Below, piece after piece: positions 23,547 through 29,971 of a stretch of 29,971 nucleotides of DNA. The stretch's first letter is position 1. The number at the start of each line of letters is the position of its first letter. A model generated the notes under the pieces. It saw only the letters and a list, made by a program, of their open reading frames with translations, was not told the DNA's origin and made no database searches. The stretch is from assembly GCA_035646535.1 (NCBI GenBank), contig DASRPD010000010.1, positions 1-29,971 of the forward strand. The letters run 5' to 3'. The position numbers and the translations under genes are program-made. This DNA comes from DASRPD01 sp035646535. GTDB taxonomy: Bacteria > Actinomycetota > Acidimicrobiia > IMCC26256 > JANYLB01.

Positions 23547-25613
23547 ATGGGTGACGACCTCGCGCACGAGCCGGCATACCGCCGCGACAAGCTGGCCTCG
23601 CAGATCGAGTACCACAACGCGCGGTATTTCGAACACGACGAGCCCGAGATCGCGGACGCGGACTTCGATGCGTTGGTGCGCGAGCTACGAGCGCTCATCG
23701 CCGAACACCCCGAGCTCGACCTTCCGACGCTACCGATTCATCGGCCCGGCGGCGTTGCTTCGGCAACCTTCGCGCCGGTCACGCACGTGCTGCCGATGCT
23801 CTCGCTCGACAACGCGTTCAGTCGTGATGAGCTGTTCGCGTGGGGCGAACGGGTCGCGAAGGTCGTCAGCGGTGTGCGTTTCGTGGCCGAGCCGAAGATG
23901 GACGGGCTGGCCATCTCGCTGCTCTACCGCGACGGAGGCCTCGTGGTCGGCGCGACCCGGGGTGACGGGGTGACCGGTGAGGACGTCACCGCCAACGTCG
24001 CGACGCTCGAGGCCTTGCCTCAGCGGCTTCACGGCACGAATCCCCCTGCGCTCCTCGAGGTGCGTGGCGAGGTGTACATGCCGAGGGCGAAGTTCGACGA
24101 GCTGAACCAACGGCAGGCCGCTGCCGAGGAGCGGCTCTTCGCCAACCCGCGCAATGCCGCCGCGGGGTCGCTGCGCCAGAAGGACCCGAGGATCACGGCC
24201 GGCCGTGACCTCTCTCTCTTTTGCTACCAACTCGGCGCTCAGGAGGGTGGGCCGCGCCTGCGTACCCATTCCGAGACCCTTGGGTGGATGCGCGAGCTCG
24301 GCTTCCCGGTGAATCCGCTCATCGAGGCCTACCCGGACCTCGAGGCGGTCGATGCATTCATCGAGTCGATGGAGTCACGGCGACATTCGCTCGGCTACGA
24401 GATCGATGGTGTCGTGGTGAAGGTCGACGATCTCGCCCAGCGCGATGAGCTCGGCGTCACGAGTCGAGCACCGCGCTGGGCCATCGCCTACAAGTACCCG
24501 CCGGAGGAGAAGACCACCAAGCTGGTCTCGATCATGGTGAGCATCGGGCGTACGGGTCGAGCGACGCCCTTCGCCCAGCTCGAGCCGGTGCTCGTCGGAG
24601 GGTCCACCGTCGGCCTCGCGACGCTCCACAACGAAGACGAGGTGGCACGCCGCGACGTGCGGGTCGGAGATCTGGTGACGGTGCGCAAGGCGGGTGACGT
24701 CATCCCCGAGGTGGTGGGTCCGGTGGTCTCCCGGCGCAAGCCGGGTGCTCGCCGCCGCTGGAAGTTCCCGAAGCAGTGCCCGGTATGCGGTGAGAGACTG
24801 GTGCGTCTCGAGGGCGAGGCGAACACCTACTGCGTGAACGTCGACTGCCCGGCGCAACGGGTCCAGCGGATCGTCCACTTCGCGAGTCGCGCGGCCATGG
24901 ACATCGAGGGTCTGGGCGAGGAGCGTGTCGGCCAGTTCGTGGAGGCGGGTCTTCTCGACGATGCCGGTGACATCTACTCGCTCACCGCCGACCAACTCGT
25001 CCCCCTGGAGCGCATCGGTGAGGTGTCCGCGGCGAACCTGGTCCAGGCGATCGAAGAATCCAAGTCGCAGGGACTGGCTCGTGTGCTGGTCGGGATCAAC
25101 ATCCGCAACGTGGGCCCGACCGCGGCGCAGGCCCTCGCCCGGGCCCTCGGCCGTTTTGACGCCATCGAGGCGGCCACGCCGGAGGAGCTCACCGCGGTGG
25201 ACGGCGTCGGGCCGACCATCGTCGAGAGCATCCAGAAGTTCTTCGCGGTGGGCGCCAACCGACGGATCGTCGACAAGCTCCGGGACGCCGGCGTCGATCT
25301 CGCGGGTCCACCACCGCTGGTCGCGCCCGAGACCGCGGGGGGTGTCTCGCTCGCCGGTGTCACCGTGGTGCTCACCGGTGGTCTGGAGGGCTACACGCGA
25401 CAGACCGCTTTGGCCGAGGTCGAGGCGCGGGGTGGCAAGGTGACCAACAGCGTGTCCAAGAAGACGAGCTACGTCGTCATGGGAGAGAATCCCGGGACGA
25501 AGCTCGCCAAGGCCGAGGAGCTCGGCGTACCCATCCTCGACGAGGCCGGATTCGCTACGTTGCTCACAGAGGGGCCACGTGGTCCCGAGGGAGAAGGAGA
25601 CGACAGTGGTTGA
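23547..25613 (+). CDS. ligA: NAD-dependent DNA ligase LigA
   Basis: 688 residues, full length. The Ia domain has YHNARYFEHDEPEI (22-35), which binds NMN. The AMP-accepting Lys is K117 in EPKMDGLAISLLY, followed by TRGDGVTGEDVT, LEVRGEVYMP and YEIDGVVVKVD. The zinc finger has C411, C414, C429 and C434. Helix-hairpin-helix repeats follow (about 450-580), and a BRCT domain closes the protein (about 600-675, SLAGVTVVLTGGLEGYTR). It seals nicks in replication and repair. An acidic, Gly-rich tail (EGPRGPEGEGDDSG) overlaps the start of the next gene. In Mycobacterium gatC/gatA lie near ligA; here lipid dehydratase genes follow instead. Confidence 0.97.
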   Translation: MGDDLAHEPAYRRDKLASQIEYHNARYFEHDEPEIADADFDALVRELRALIAEHPELDLPTLPIHRPGGVASATFAPVTHVLPMLSLDNAFSRDELFAWGERVAKVVSGVRFVAEPKMDGLAISLLYRDGGLVVGATRGDGVTGEDVTANVATLEALPQRLHGTNPPALLEVRGEVYMPRAKFDELNQRQAAAEERLFANPRNAAAGSLRQKDPRITAGRDLSLFCYQLGAQEGGPRLRTHSETLGWMRELGFPVNPLIEAYPDLEAVDAFIESMESRRHSLGYEIDGVVVKVDDLAQRDELGVTSRAPRWAIAYKYPPEEKTTKLVSIMVSIGRTGRATPFAQLEPVLVGGSTVGLATLHNEDEVARRDVRVGDLVTVRKAGDVIPEVVGPVVSRRKPGARRRWKFPKQCPVCGERLVRLEGEANTYCVNVDCPAQRVQRIVHFASRAAMDIEGLGEERVGQFVEAGLLDDAGDIYSLTADQLVPLERIGEVSAANLVQAIEESKSQGLARVLVGINIRNVGPTAAQALARALGRFDAIEAATPEELTAVDGVGPTIVESIQKFFAVGANRRIVDKLRDAGVDLAGPPPLVAPETAGGVSLAGVTVVLTGGLEGYTRQTALAEVEARGGKVTNSVSKKTSYVVMGENPGTKLAKAEELGVPILDEAGFATLLTEGPRGPEGEGDDSG

Positions 25614-26052
25614 CAAGTCCGCCATCGGTATCACCGATCAGCCGTTCGAGATGCCGGTCGAGCGGGGCAAGATCCGCGAGTTCGCTCGGGCGACGAAGTC
25701 GGAGAACCCCGCGTATCTCGCCGAGAAGGTGCCCGTCTCCCCTCCGACGTTCCTCGCCACGTCCGCGTTCTGGTCGCCGCCCGGCGGCTCGGTGTACTCG
25801 AAGGTGAAGCTCGATCTGCGCAGGGTGTTGCACGGAGGGGTCGAGTACATCTTCGAAGGCTCTCCGCCCGCGGCGGGCACAGAGCTCACCGTGCAGACTC
25901 GCCTCGACGACATCTACGAGAAGGACGGCAAGCGCGGCGGCACGATGACGTTCGTCGTGACCGTCCAGGAGTTTCGTGACGCCGACGGCAAGCTCGTCGC
26001 GCAGGCGCGTAACACCACGATCGAAACCGCCAAGCCCCCGGAGGGTCAGTGA
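25606..26052 (+). CDS. HadA/HadC-like (3R)-hydroxyacyl dehydratase subunit
   Basis: 148 residues from GTG 25606, chosen because AGAAGGAG lies 6 nt upstream; an earlier GTG at 25579 has no such site. FEMPVERGKIREFARATKSENPAYL is the hallmark N-terminal segment of the non-catalytic HadA/HadC type, with VSPPTFLATSAFW as the central helix and a beta-sheet ending ARNTTIETAK. There is no D-x4-H motif, so catalysis must come from the next gene's product. The pair would remove water from (3R)-hydroxyacyl-ACP (or -CoA) in long-chain fatty acid elongation, as HadAB/HadBC do in mycobacteria. It overlaps the ligA end by 8 nt, so its translation may depend on ligA. Confidence 0.83.
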   Translation: MVDKSAIGITDQPFEMPVERGKIREFARATKSENPAYLAEKVPVSPPTFLATSAFWSPPGGSVYSKVKLDLRRVLHGGVEYIFEGSPPAAGTELTVQTRLDDIYEKDGKRGGTMTFVVTVQEFRDADGKLVAQARNTTIETAKPPEGQ

Positions 26053-26053
26053 C

Positions 26054-26464
26054 ATGGGAGTGACGTTCAAGGATCTGACGGTCGGCACCGAGCCGGAGCC
26101 CCGCCGCTACGGGCCGCTCACTCGCACCGATTTCGTTCGGTACCAGGGTGCTTCGGGCGACTTCAACCCCATCCACCACGACGAGGAGTTCGCGAAGAGC
26201 TCGGGGTTTCCGACCGTGTTCTCCGTCGGCATGCTCCAAGCCGGAATTCTCGCCTCGTTCGCGACCGACTGGCTCGGCGCAGCCAACGTTCGCCGGTTCG
26301 GTGTGCAGTTCCGCGAGCAAGTGTGGCCGGACGATGTGCTCACCTGCACGGCCAAGGTGATGGGTCGCGACGAGTCCGCCGGAACGGTGGACCTCGAGCT
26401 GGTCTGCAGCCGCCAGACGGGCGGCGCCGCGATCAAGGGCACCGCGACATTCGCCGTCGCCTGA
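26054..26464 (+). CDS. HadB-like MaoC-type (3R)-hydroxyacyl dehydratase, catalytic subunit
   Basis: 136 residues from ATG 26054, with GGAGGGT 8 nt upstream. The hydratase-2 motif is complete: RYQGASGDFNPIHHDEEFAKSSGF, with D36, N38 and H41 as the catalytic set, then VGMLQAGILASFATDWLG. The length fits a single hotdog subunit such as HadB of the mycobacterial FAS-II system. It is 1 nt from the HadA-like gene and likely forms a heterodimer with its product. The same architecture appears as a second, unrelated-looking pair at 2117-3138, so the organism uses split hotdog dehydratases for more than one pathway. Confidence 0.87.
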   Translation: MGVTFKDLTVGTEPEPRRYGPLTRTDFVRYQGASGDFNPIHHDEEFAKSSGFPTVFSVGMLQAGILASFATDWLGAANVRRFGVQFREQVWPDDVLTCTAKVMGRDESAGTVDLELVCSRQTGGAAIKGTATFAVA

Positions 26465-26504
26465 CGGCAACGGGCGCGCGGATCGGGGTCGCGCGTGGTG
26501 AGGG

Positions 26505-26987
26505 CTACGCGGTGGTGCGGAAGCCGTAGCTGAACGTGTCCGCGGCTTCCTCGCGGGTGCGGATCGTCGGCCAGTAGACGATCGTGACGGTGTGGGGGCC
26601 GGTCTCGAACCGGCCGAACTCCCGATCCGGGCCCGGCTGGAAGGACATCGAGCTCTCCGACGGGCGCGTGAGCTGGTCCTCGGGGATCTCGATCCCGTCG
26701 ACCTGGATCACTCCCGTCAGCCCGGGACGGAGGGTCACGCTGATGCCCTGTTGGGGCCGGCTGAGCGTGTCGGGCTCGGGGAAAACCGAGAGGACCTCGG
26801 CGGGGAGCGGGTCGCGCTCATCGGGCGTGTCGGTATCGGCGCTCAACACCGCCGCGACGAGCAGGCTCAGCACGGCCATCAACCCGAGAGCGACGATCGC
26901 GAACCGGCCCGGGTGCTCGAAGGCCTTGCGGGGCGGTCGCGGGGGCGACGTTGCGGTGACGACGAGTTCTCGGCCCGAGCTGCTCAC
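26505..26987 (-). CDS. Single-pass membrane protein of unknown function
   Basis: 160 residues from GTG 26987. Upstream in-frame sequence to 27086 would translate the 17-bp repeats into an Arg/Ala-rich tail and is rejected. A short cytoplasmic segment with PPRPPRKAFEHPGRF leads into one membrane helix, AIVALGLMAVLSLLVAAVLS (about 29-48). The outer part is beta-rich: ISVTLRPGLTGVIQVDGIEIPEDQL, then TVTIVYWPTIRTREEAADTFSYGFRTTA at the end. It has no obvious catalytic motif. It is divergent from the PASTA kinase across 155 bp, which makes a cell-envelope role possible. No ribosome site is seen before the GTG, so leaderless translation may apply. Confidence 0.72.
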   Translation of the reverse strand: MSSSGRELVVTATSPPRPPRKAFEHPGRFAIVALGLMAVLSLLVAAVLSADTDTPDERDPLPAEVLSVFPEPDTLSRPQQGISVTLRPGLTGVIQVDGIEIPEDQLTRPSESSMSFQPGPDREFGRFETGPHTVTIVYWPTIRTREEAADTFSYGFRTTA

Positions 26988-27013
26988 GGAGGCGACGCTA
27001 GTGGCGCCCTGCC

Positions 27014-27034
27014 GCCGCTCGCCGCTCGCCGCTC
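27014..27034. repeat. Heptamer GCCGCTC, three tandem copies
   Basis: Three perfect copies of GCCGCTC (27014, 27021, 27028) lie just upstream of the 17-bp repeats in the divergent intergenic region. Confidence 0.85.
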
Positions 27035-27038
27035 GCCC

Positions 27039-27089
27039 CGCCTTCCTCGCACGCCGGCCTTCCTCGCACGCCCGCCTTCCTCGCACGCC
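27039..27089. repeat. 17-bp minisatellite, three tandem copies
   Basis: CGCCTTCCTCGCACGCC occurs at 27039, 27056 and 27073 with no spacing; the middle copy differs only in its first base (G). The block lies between the membrane protein gene and the kinase gene. The unit is not a multiple of three, which speaks against it being coding. Confidence 0.9.
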
Positions 27090-27129
27090 GGCGCACCGAA
27101 GATGCCACGATCCGTGAGGACCCGGCCGC

Positions 27130-27135
27130 TACGGT
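27130..27135 (+). promoter_or_regulatory. -10 box TACGGT, leaderless-type promoter of the kinase gene
   Basis: TACGGT ends 7 nt before ATG 27143. It supports ATG 27143 over the GTG at 27134, which would lie partly in the -10 box itself. Confidence 0.45.
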
Positions 27136-27142
27136 GGCCAGA

Positions 27143-29005
27143 ATGGCATTGAGCGGCGTCGCCGACCAGGTCGGCCGCGTCCTGGCCGGCCGCTATCGCC
27201 TGCTCGCCCCGATCGGAACCGGGGCGTCCGGCCGCGTCTACGTAGCCGACGACGTCCACCTTCGCCGGCGGGTCGCCGTCAAGGTGTTGCACGCCGCGCT
27301 CGCCGACGACGCCGGGTTCTTGCGCCGGTTCCTCACCGAGGCCCAGCTCGCCGGTTCGCTCACTCACCCCAACATCACGCGCGTCTACGACTGGGGCAAT
27401 GACGAGGTCCCGTTCATGGTCCTCGAGCTGCTCGAGGGCGGATCGCTGCGCGCCATGCTGGACGAGGACCACCGGCTCTCACCGTCGCAGGCCGCGCGCG
27501 TCGGCGCCCAGGTGGCGTTGGCGCTCGAGTTCGCACACTCACGCGGGCTCATACATCGAGACGTCAAACCCGCCAACCTCCTGTTCGACGAGCACGGGAT
27601 CGTGCGCGTCGCGGACTTCGGCCTCGCTCGCGCGCTCGCCGAGGCGAGCTGGACCGAGCCGGCGGGCGCGGTGCTGGGGACAGCCCGCTACGCCGCGCCG
27701 GAGCACGCCGGTGCCTTCCCGCTCGACGGTCGAGCCGATCTGTACGCGCTGGCGCTCGTGCTCGTCGAATCCGTCACCGGAAGGGTGCCCTTCGTCGGCG
27801 AGACGCCGCTCGGAACGCTCGCGGCGCGTGCGCGCGGTGGCGTCATCGCTTCGCCTCAGCTCGGACCGCTCGGTGCGGTCGTGGAGCGGGCCGGGAAGGC
27901 CGATCCGGCCGACCGCTACCCCGACGCGGCCACGATGGCCAGCGCGCTCGGTGACGTGGAGGACGCGCTGCCGCCCGCGTCACCGCTCGTGCTCGTCGGT
28001 CTCGGCTCAGCTGGAGAGGACCCGAACCCGACAGCCCTGCCGCGCTCGCGTCGGCTGGTGTTCGACCAGGACGCGTCCGATGCCGACATCGAGGTGCTCG
28101 ACGACCTGGAGATCATCGAGATCGAGCCGGAGCGTCGATCCCGGTCGTGGTCGGCGCTCGTCGTGACCGCGGTCGTCACCGTGGCCGTGCTCGCCGCCGG
28201 GTTCGCCTTCGCACGGGCGTCGGGGGGTGCCACAGCGGTGCCCAACGTGGTGGGAATGTCGGTGGACGACGCGACCGCCAGGGTGCAGGAAGTCGGGCTC
28301 GGCGTCGACACCGTCACCCGCGAGGACCGCGCACTCGCAGGTTCCATCATCGAGCAGCGACCGCCCCCCGGCCGCTGGCTCTCCGACACCGACGACGTCG
28401 TGCTCGTGGTCTCGGCCGGCCCCAAGCCCGTTTCCGTCCCCGACGTCGCCACCCAACCCGTCGACGTGGCTGAAGCCGCGCTCACCGAACTCGGCTTCGT
28501 CGTGGAGATCGCCCCGACCCACGACGAGAACGTCCCCGAGGGCATTGTCATCGCAACCGACCCGGCCGGTGAGGCGTCGCCCGATTCGAAGATCACGCTC
28601 GTTGTGAGCTCGGGCCCGGCGCCTCGAGTTGTGCCCTCGGGCCTGGCCGGCGGCAGCTACGAAGCGGCCGCGGCCGCGCTCAGCGAGGTGGGTCTGCAAG
28701 CCGTGCGGGCCGACCAGTTCAGCGACGCGGTGCCTGCCGGCGAGGTGATGGGCACCGATCCGGGTCCGGGCGCCGAGGTGCCGCGCGACGGGCCCGTGCA
28801 GGTGAACGTGAGCAAGGGTCCCGACGTGGTGGCAGTGCCCTCGGTTGTCGGCGTGGCGATCGAGGCCGCCAGCCAAGCCCTCGAGGGTGCGGGGTTCGAT
28901 GTCTTCGTCCAGGGCAACTACACGCCCGGCGGGCTCGTGCTCGCGATCGATCCGCCGGCCGGCACGAGTCTGAGGCGGGGATCGACCGTGCGCGTCTTGA
29001 TGTAG
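27143..29005 (+). CDS. PASTA-domain serine/threonine protein kinase (PknB type)
   Basis: 620 residues. The kinase domain (about 16-275) has the glycine loop IGTGASGRVYVA, K47 in VAVKVL, E66 in RRFLTEAQLA, the catalytic loop HRDVKPANLLF (138-148), DFG (158-160) and APE (185-187), so it should be active. An acidic juxtamembrane stretch (DADIEVLDDLEIIEIEPE) and basic RRSRSW precede one membrane helix (about 337-357). Outside are four PASTA domains (about 365-427, 430-492, 496-559, 562-620), which bind muropeptides or lipid II in PknB-type kinases. It probably links wall growth to cell division by phosphorylating Ser/Thr of target proteins. The usual pknB partners (rodA, pbpA, fhaA, pstP) are absent nearby, so it may be an additional paralogue. 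Confidence 0.93.
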   Translation: MALSGVADQVGRVLAGRYRLLAPIGTGASGRVYVADDVHLRRRVAVKVLHAALADDAGFLRRFLTEAQLAGSLTHPNITRVYDWGNDEVPFMVLELLEGGSLRAMLDEDHRLSPSQAARVGAQVALALEFAHSRGLIHRDVKPANLLFDEHGIVRVADFGLARALAEASWTEPAGAVLGTARYAAPEHAGAFPLDGRADLYALALVLVESVTGRVPFVGETPLGTLAARARGGVIASPQLGPLGAVVERAGKADPADRYPDAATMASALGDVEDALPPASPLVLVGLGSAGEDPNPTALPRSRRLVFDQDASDADIEVLDDLEIIEIEPERRSRSWSALVVTAVVTVAVLAAGFAFARASGGATAVPNVVGMSVDDATARVQEVGLGVDTVTREDRALAGSIIEQRPPPGRWLSDTDDVVLVVSAGPKPVSVPDVATQPVDVAEAALTELGFVVEIAPTHDENVPEGIVIATDPAGEASPDSKITLVVSSGPAPRVVPSGLAGGSYEAAAAALSEVGLQAVRADQFSDAVPAGEVMGTDPGPGAEVPRDGPVQVNVSKGPDVVAVPSVVGVAIEAASQALEGAGFDVFVQGNYTPGGLVLAIDPPAGTSLRRGSTVRVLM

Positions 29006-29024
29006 CGAGGCTGACCGCTAGTCT
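28997..29024 (+). promoter_or_regulatory. Possible promoter of the SDR gene
   Basis: TTGATG (28997-29002) and TAGTCT (29019-29024) are separated by 16 bp, overlapping the end of the kinase gene. This would give a leader of about 54 nt, which carries AGGAG (29073-29077) 7 nt before ATG 29085. Unlike the leaderless genes here, this one has a normal ribosome site. Confidence 0.35.
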
Positions 29025-29084
29025 CGCCGCCGTCTTCATTCATAGCACTGCCGCGCAGCAGCACCAGAGCACAGGAGCTGAGCC

Positions 29085-29963
29085 ATGAGTGCCCTCGACG
29101 GGCGTGTCGCCATCATCACCGGAGCCGGTCGCGGTCTCGGTCGCGAGCACGCGTTGCTCTTCGCGAGCGAGGGCGCCAAGGTCGTTGTCAACGACCTCGG
29201 CGGCAACCCGGACGGCACCGGCGAAGATCGTTCGGCCGCCCAGACGGTCGTCGACGAGATCGTCGCAGCCGGCGGCGAAGCGGTGGCCAACGGCGACAGC
29301 GTGTCGGATTGGGAGGGCGCGCAGCGCCTCGTTCAGACCGCGATCGACGTGTTCGGGGACCTGCACGTGCTCGTGAACAACGCGGGGATCCTGCGCGACC
29401 GAGTCATCGTGAACATGACCGAGCAGGAGTGGGACGCGGTCATTGCCGTGCACCTCAAGGGTCACTTCTGTCCGACCCGCATGGCCGCGGCCTATTGGCG
29501 TGAGCAGTCCAAGGCGGGCAAGGACGTGAAGGCGTCGATCGTGCACACCTCGTCGACATCCGGGCTGTTGTCCAACCCCGGCCAGGCAAACTACGGCGCG
29601 GCGAAATCCGGGATCGCGACGTTGTCGCAGATCTGCGCGAAGGAGCTCGGTCGTTACGGCGTCCGGTCCAACGCGATCGCCCCGGCAGGGCGGACGCGCC
29701 TCACCGAGGCGACGCCCGGTCTCGGAGAGGTCGTGAAGAAGCCCGAGTCGGGGTTCGACGTGTGGGACCCCGCCAACGTGTCGCCCTTCGTGGCCTATCT
29801 CTCGACGGCCGACTGCCCGGTCACCGGCGAGGCGTTCCTGGTGCAAGGAGGGCTCGTTCGACGGTTCCGGTCGTGGACCCTGGCCGAGAAGATCGAGAAG
29901 GACGACCGGTGGACGGTCTCCGAGCTGGCTGACGCGGCCGACGATCTGACGCCTGACGCCTGA
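29085..29963 (+). CDS. Short-chain dehydrogenase, MFE-2/17beta-HSD4-like
   Basis: 292 residues. NAD(H) motif TGAGRGLG (12-19), an Asp (D37 in VVVNDLGG) that favours NAD over NADP, NNAG (98-101), S156 or S157 in HTSSTSG, and Y170-x3-K174 in NYGAAKSG. The V-V-N-D-L-G-G and G-H-F-C/x-x-T pattern with an approx. 290-residue length match the dehydrogenase part of peroxisomal multifunctional enzyme 2. Such enzymes oxidise (3R)-hydroxyacyl-CoA to 3-ketoacyl-CoA and work after D-specific hydratases like the one at 2117-2602. It could therefore complete the branched-chain beta-oxidation set, although it is far from that operon. The stop codon lies inside the CTGACGC repeat, so the C-terminus may vary between strains. 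ATG 29085 has a clear ribosome site. Confidence 0.9.
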   Translation: MSALDGRVAIITGAGRGLGREHALLFASEGAKVVVNDLGGNPDGTGEDRSAAQTVVDEIVAAGGEAVANGDSVSDWEGAQRLVQTAIDVFGDLHVLVNNAGILRDRVIVNMTEQEWDAVIAVHLKGHFCPTRMAAAYWREQSKAGKDVKASIVHTSSTSGLLSNPGQANYGAAKSGIATLSQICAKELGRYGVRSNAIAPAGRTRLTEATPGLGEVVKKPESGFDVWDPANVSPFVAYLSTADCPVTGEAFLVQGGLVRRFRSWTLAEKIEKDDRWTVSELADAADDLTPDA

Positions 29964-29971
29964 CGCCTGAC
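29946..29971. repeat. Heptamer CTGACGC tandem repeat over a stop codon
   Basis: CTGACGC is repeated at 29946, 29953 and 29960, followed by CTGAC to the window edge, so the array may continue. The SDR gene's TGA stop (29961-29963) is within the third copy. Confidence 0.9.

Noticed and set aside
26988..27086. N-terminal extension of the membrane protein to an upstream ATG
   Set aside because: It would translate the 17-bp and 7-bp repeats into Arg/Ala/Glu-rich residues; the GTG at 26987 gives a normal short cytoplasmic tail.

Overview
This is a high-GC, tightly packed chromosomal window from an actinobacterium. Short 4-base stop/start overlaps are common. Several genes carry a TANNNT -10 box only 6-10 nt before the start codon, which suggests leaderless mRNAs. 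The block iscS - mnmA - MetE-like - ligA resembles, from memory, the order in Mycobacterium. The many acyl-CoA dehydrogenases, hotdog hydratases and CaiB/BaiF enzymes, together with a Tad pilus locus, would suit the class Acidimicrobiia. That placement is an inference, not a proof.

Layout. (1) 2-868: the C-terminal end of a secreted-type Calx-beta protein with a duplicated 40-residue tail module. (2) 952-5511, minus strand: a five-gene acyl-CoA operon (catalytic acyl-CoA dehydrogenase, alpha-methylacyl-CoA racemase, two hotdog half-hydratases, a second acyl-CoA dehydrogenase lacking the catalytic Glu) behind a perfect 8+8 palindromic operator. It looks built for beta-oxidation of 2-methyl-branched acyl-CoAs, such as steroid side chains. 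(3) 5614-7395: a poorly known cluster holding a conserved hypothetical, a membrane LysM protein and a small beta-rich protein, with three 10-bp-spaced TAACG repeats in the divergent intergenic region. (4) 7415-14067: a BldC/excisionase-type HTH gene divergent from a complete-looking Tad (Flp) pilus assembly operon: CpaB/RcpC-like, TadZ, TadA, TadB, TadC, a tiny prepilin-like protein, two TadE-like pseudopilins and a TadG-like protein. No prepilin peptidase is in view. (5) 14091-17258, minus strand: a membrane PAS-PAS-GGDEF-EAL protein with all catalytic motifs intact, convergent with the pilus operon. (6) 17318-18898: a methylmalonyl-CoA-mutase-type large subunit without a B12 domain. (7) 19223-26464: iscS-mnmA, a membrane protein on the opposite strand, a single-domain MetE-like protein, ligA, and a HadA/HadB-like dehydratase pair whose first gene overlaps the end of ligA. 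(8) 26505-29963: a single-pass membrane hypothetical, a PASTA Ser/Thr kinase and an MFE-2-like short-chain dehydrogenase that ends inside a heptanucleotide repeat.

How the parts fit. The catabolic operon, the SDR and the mutase could form a route from branched acyl-CoA through beta-oxidation to propionyl/methylmalonyl-CoA and succinyl-CoA. The Tad locus and the c-di-GMP protein suggest surface attachment under second-messenger control. IscS supplies sulfur to MnmA for tRNA 2-thiouridine. I see no tRNA, rRNA, CRISPR array, transposase or phage gene. I found no clearly new system. The best candidates for something undescribed are the non-canonical small pilin candidate, the 5614-7395 cluster with its repeats, and the duplicated tail module of the first protein.
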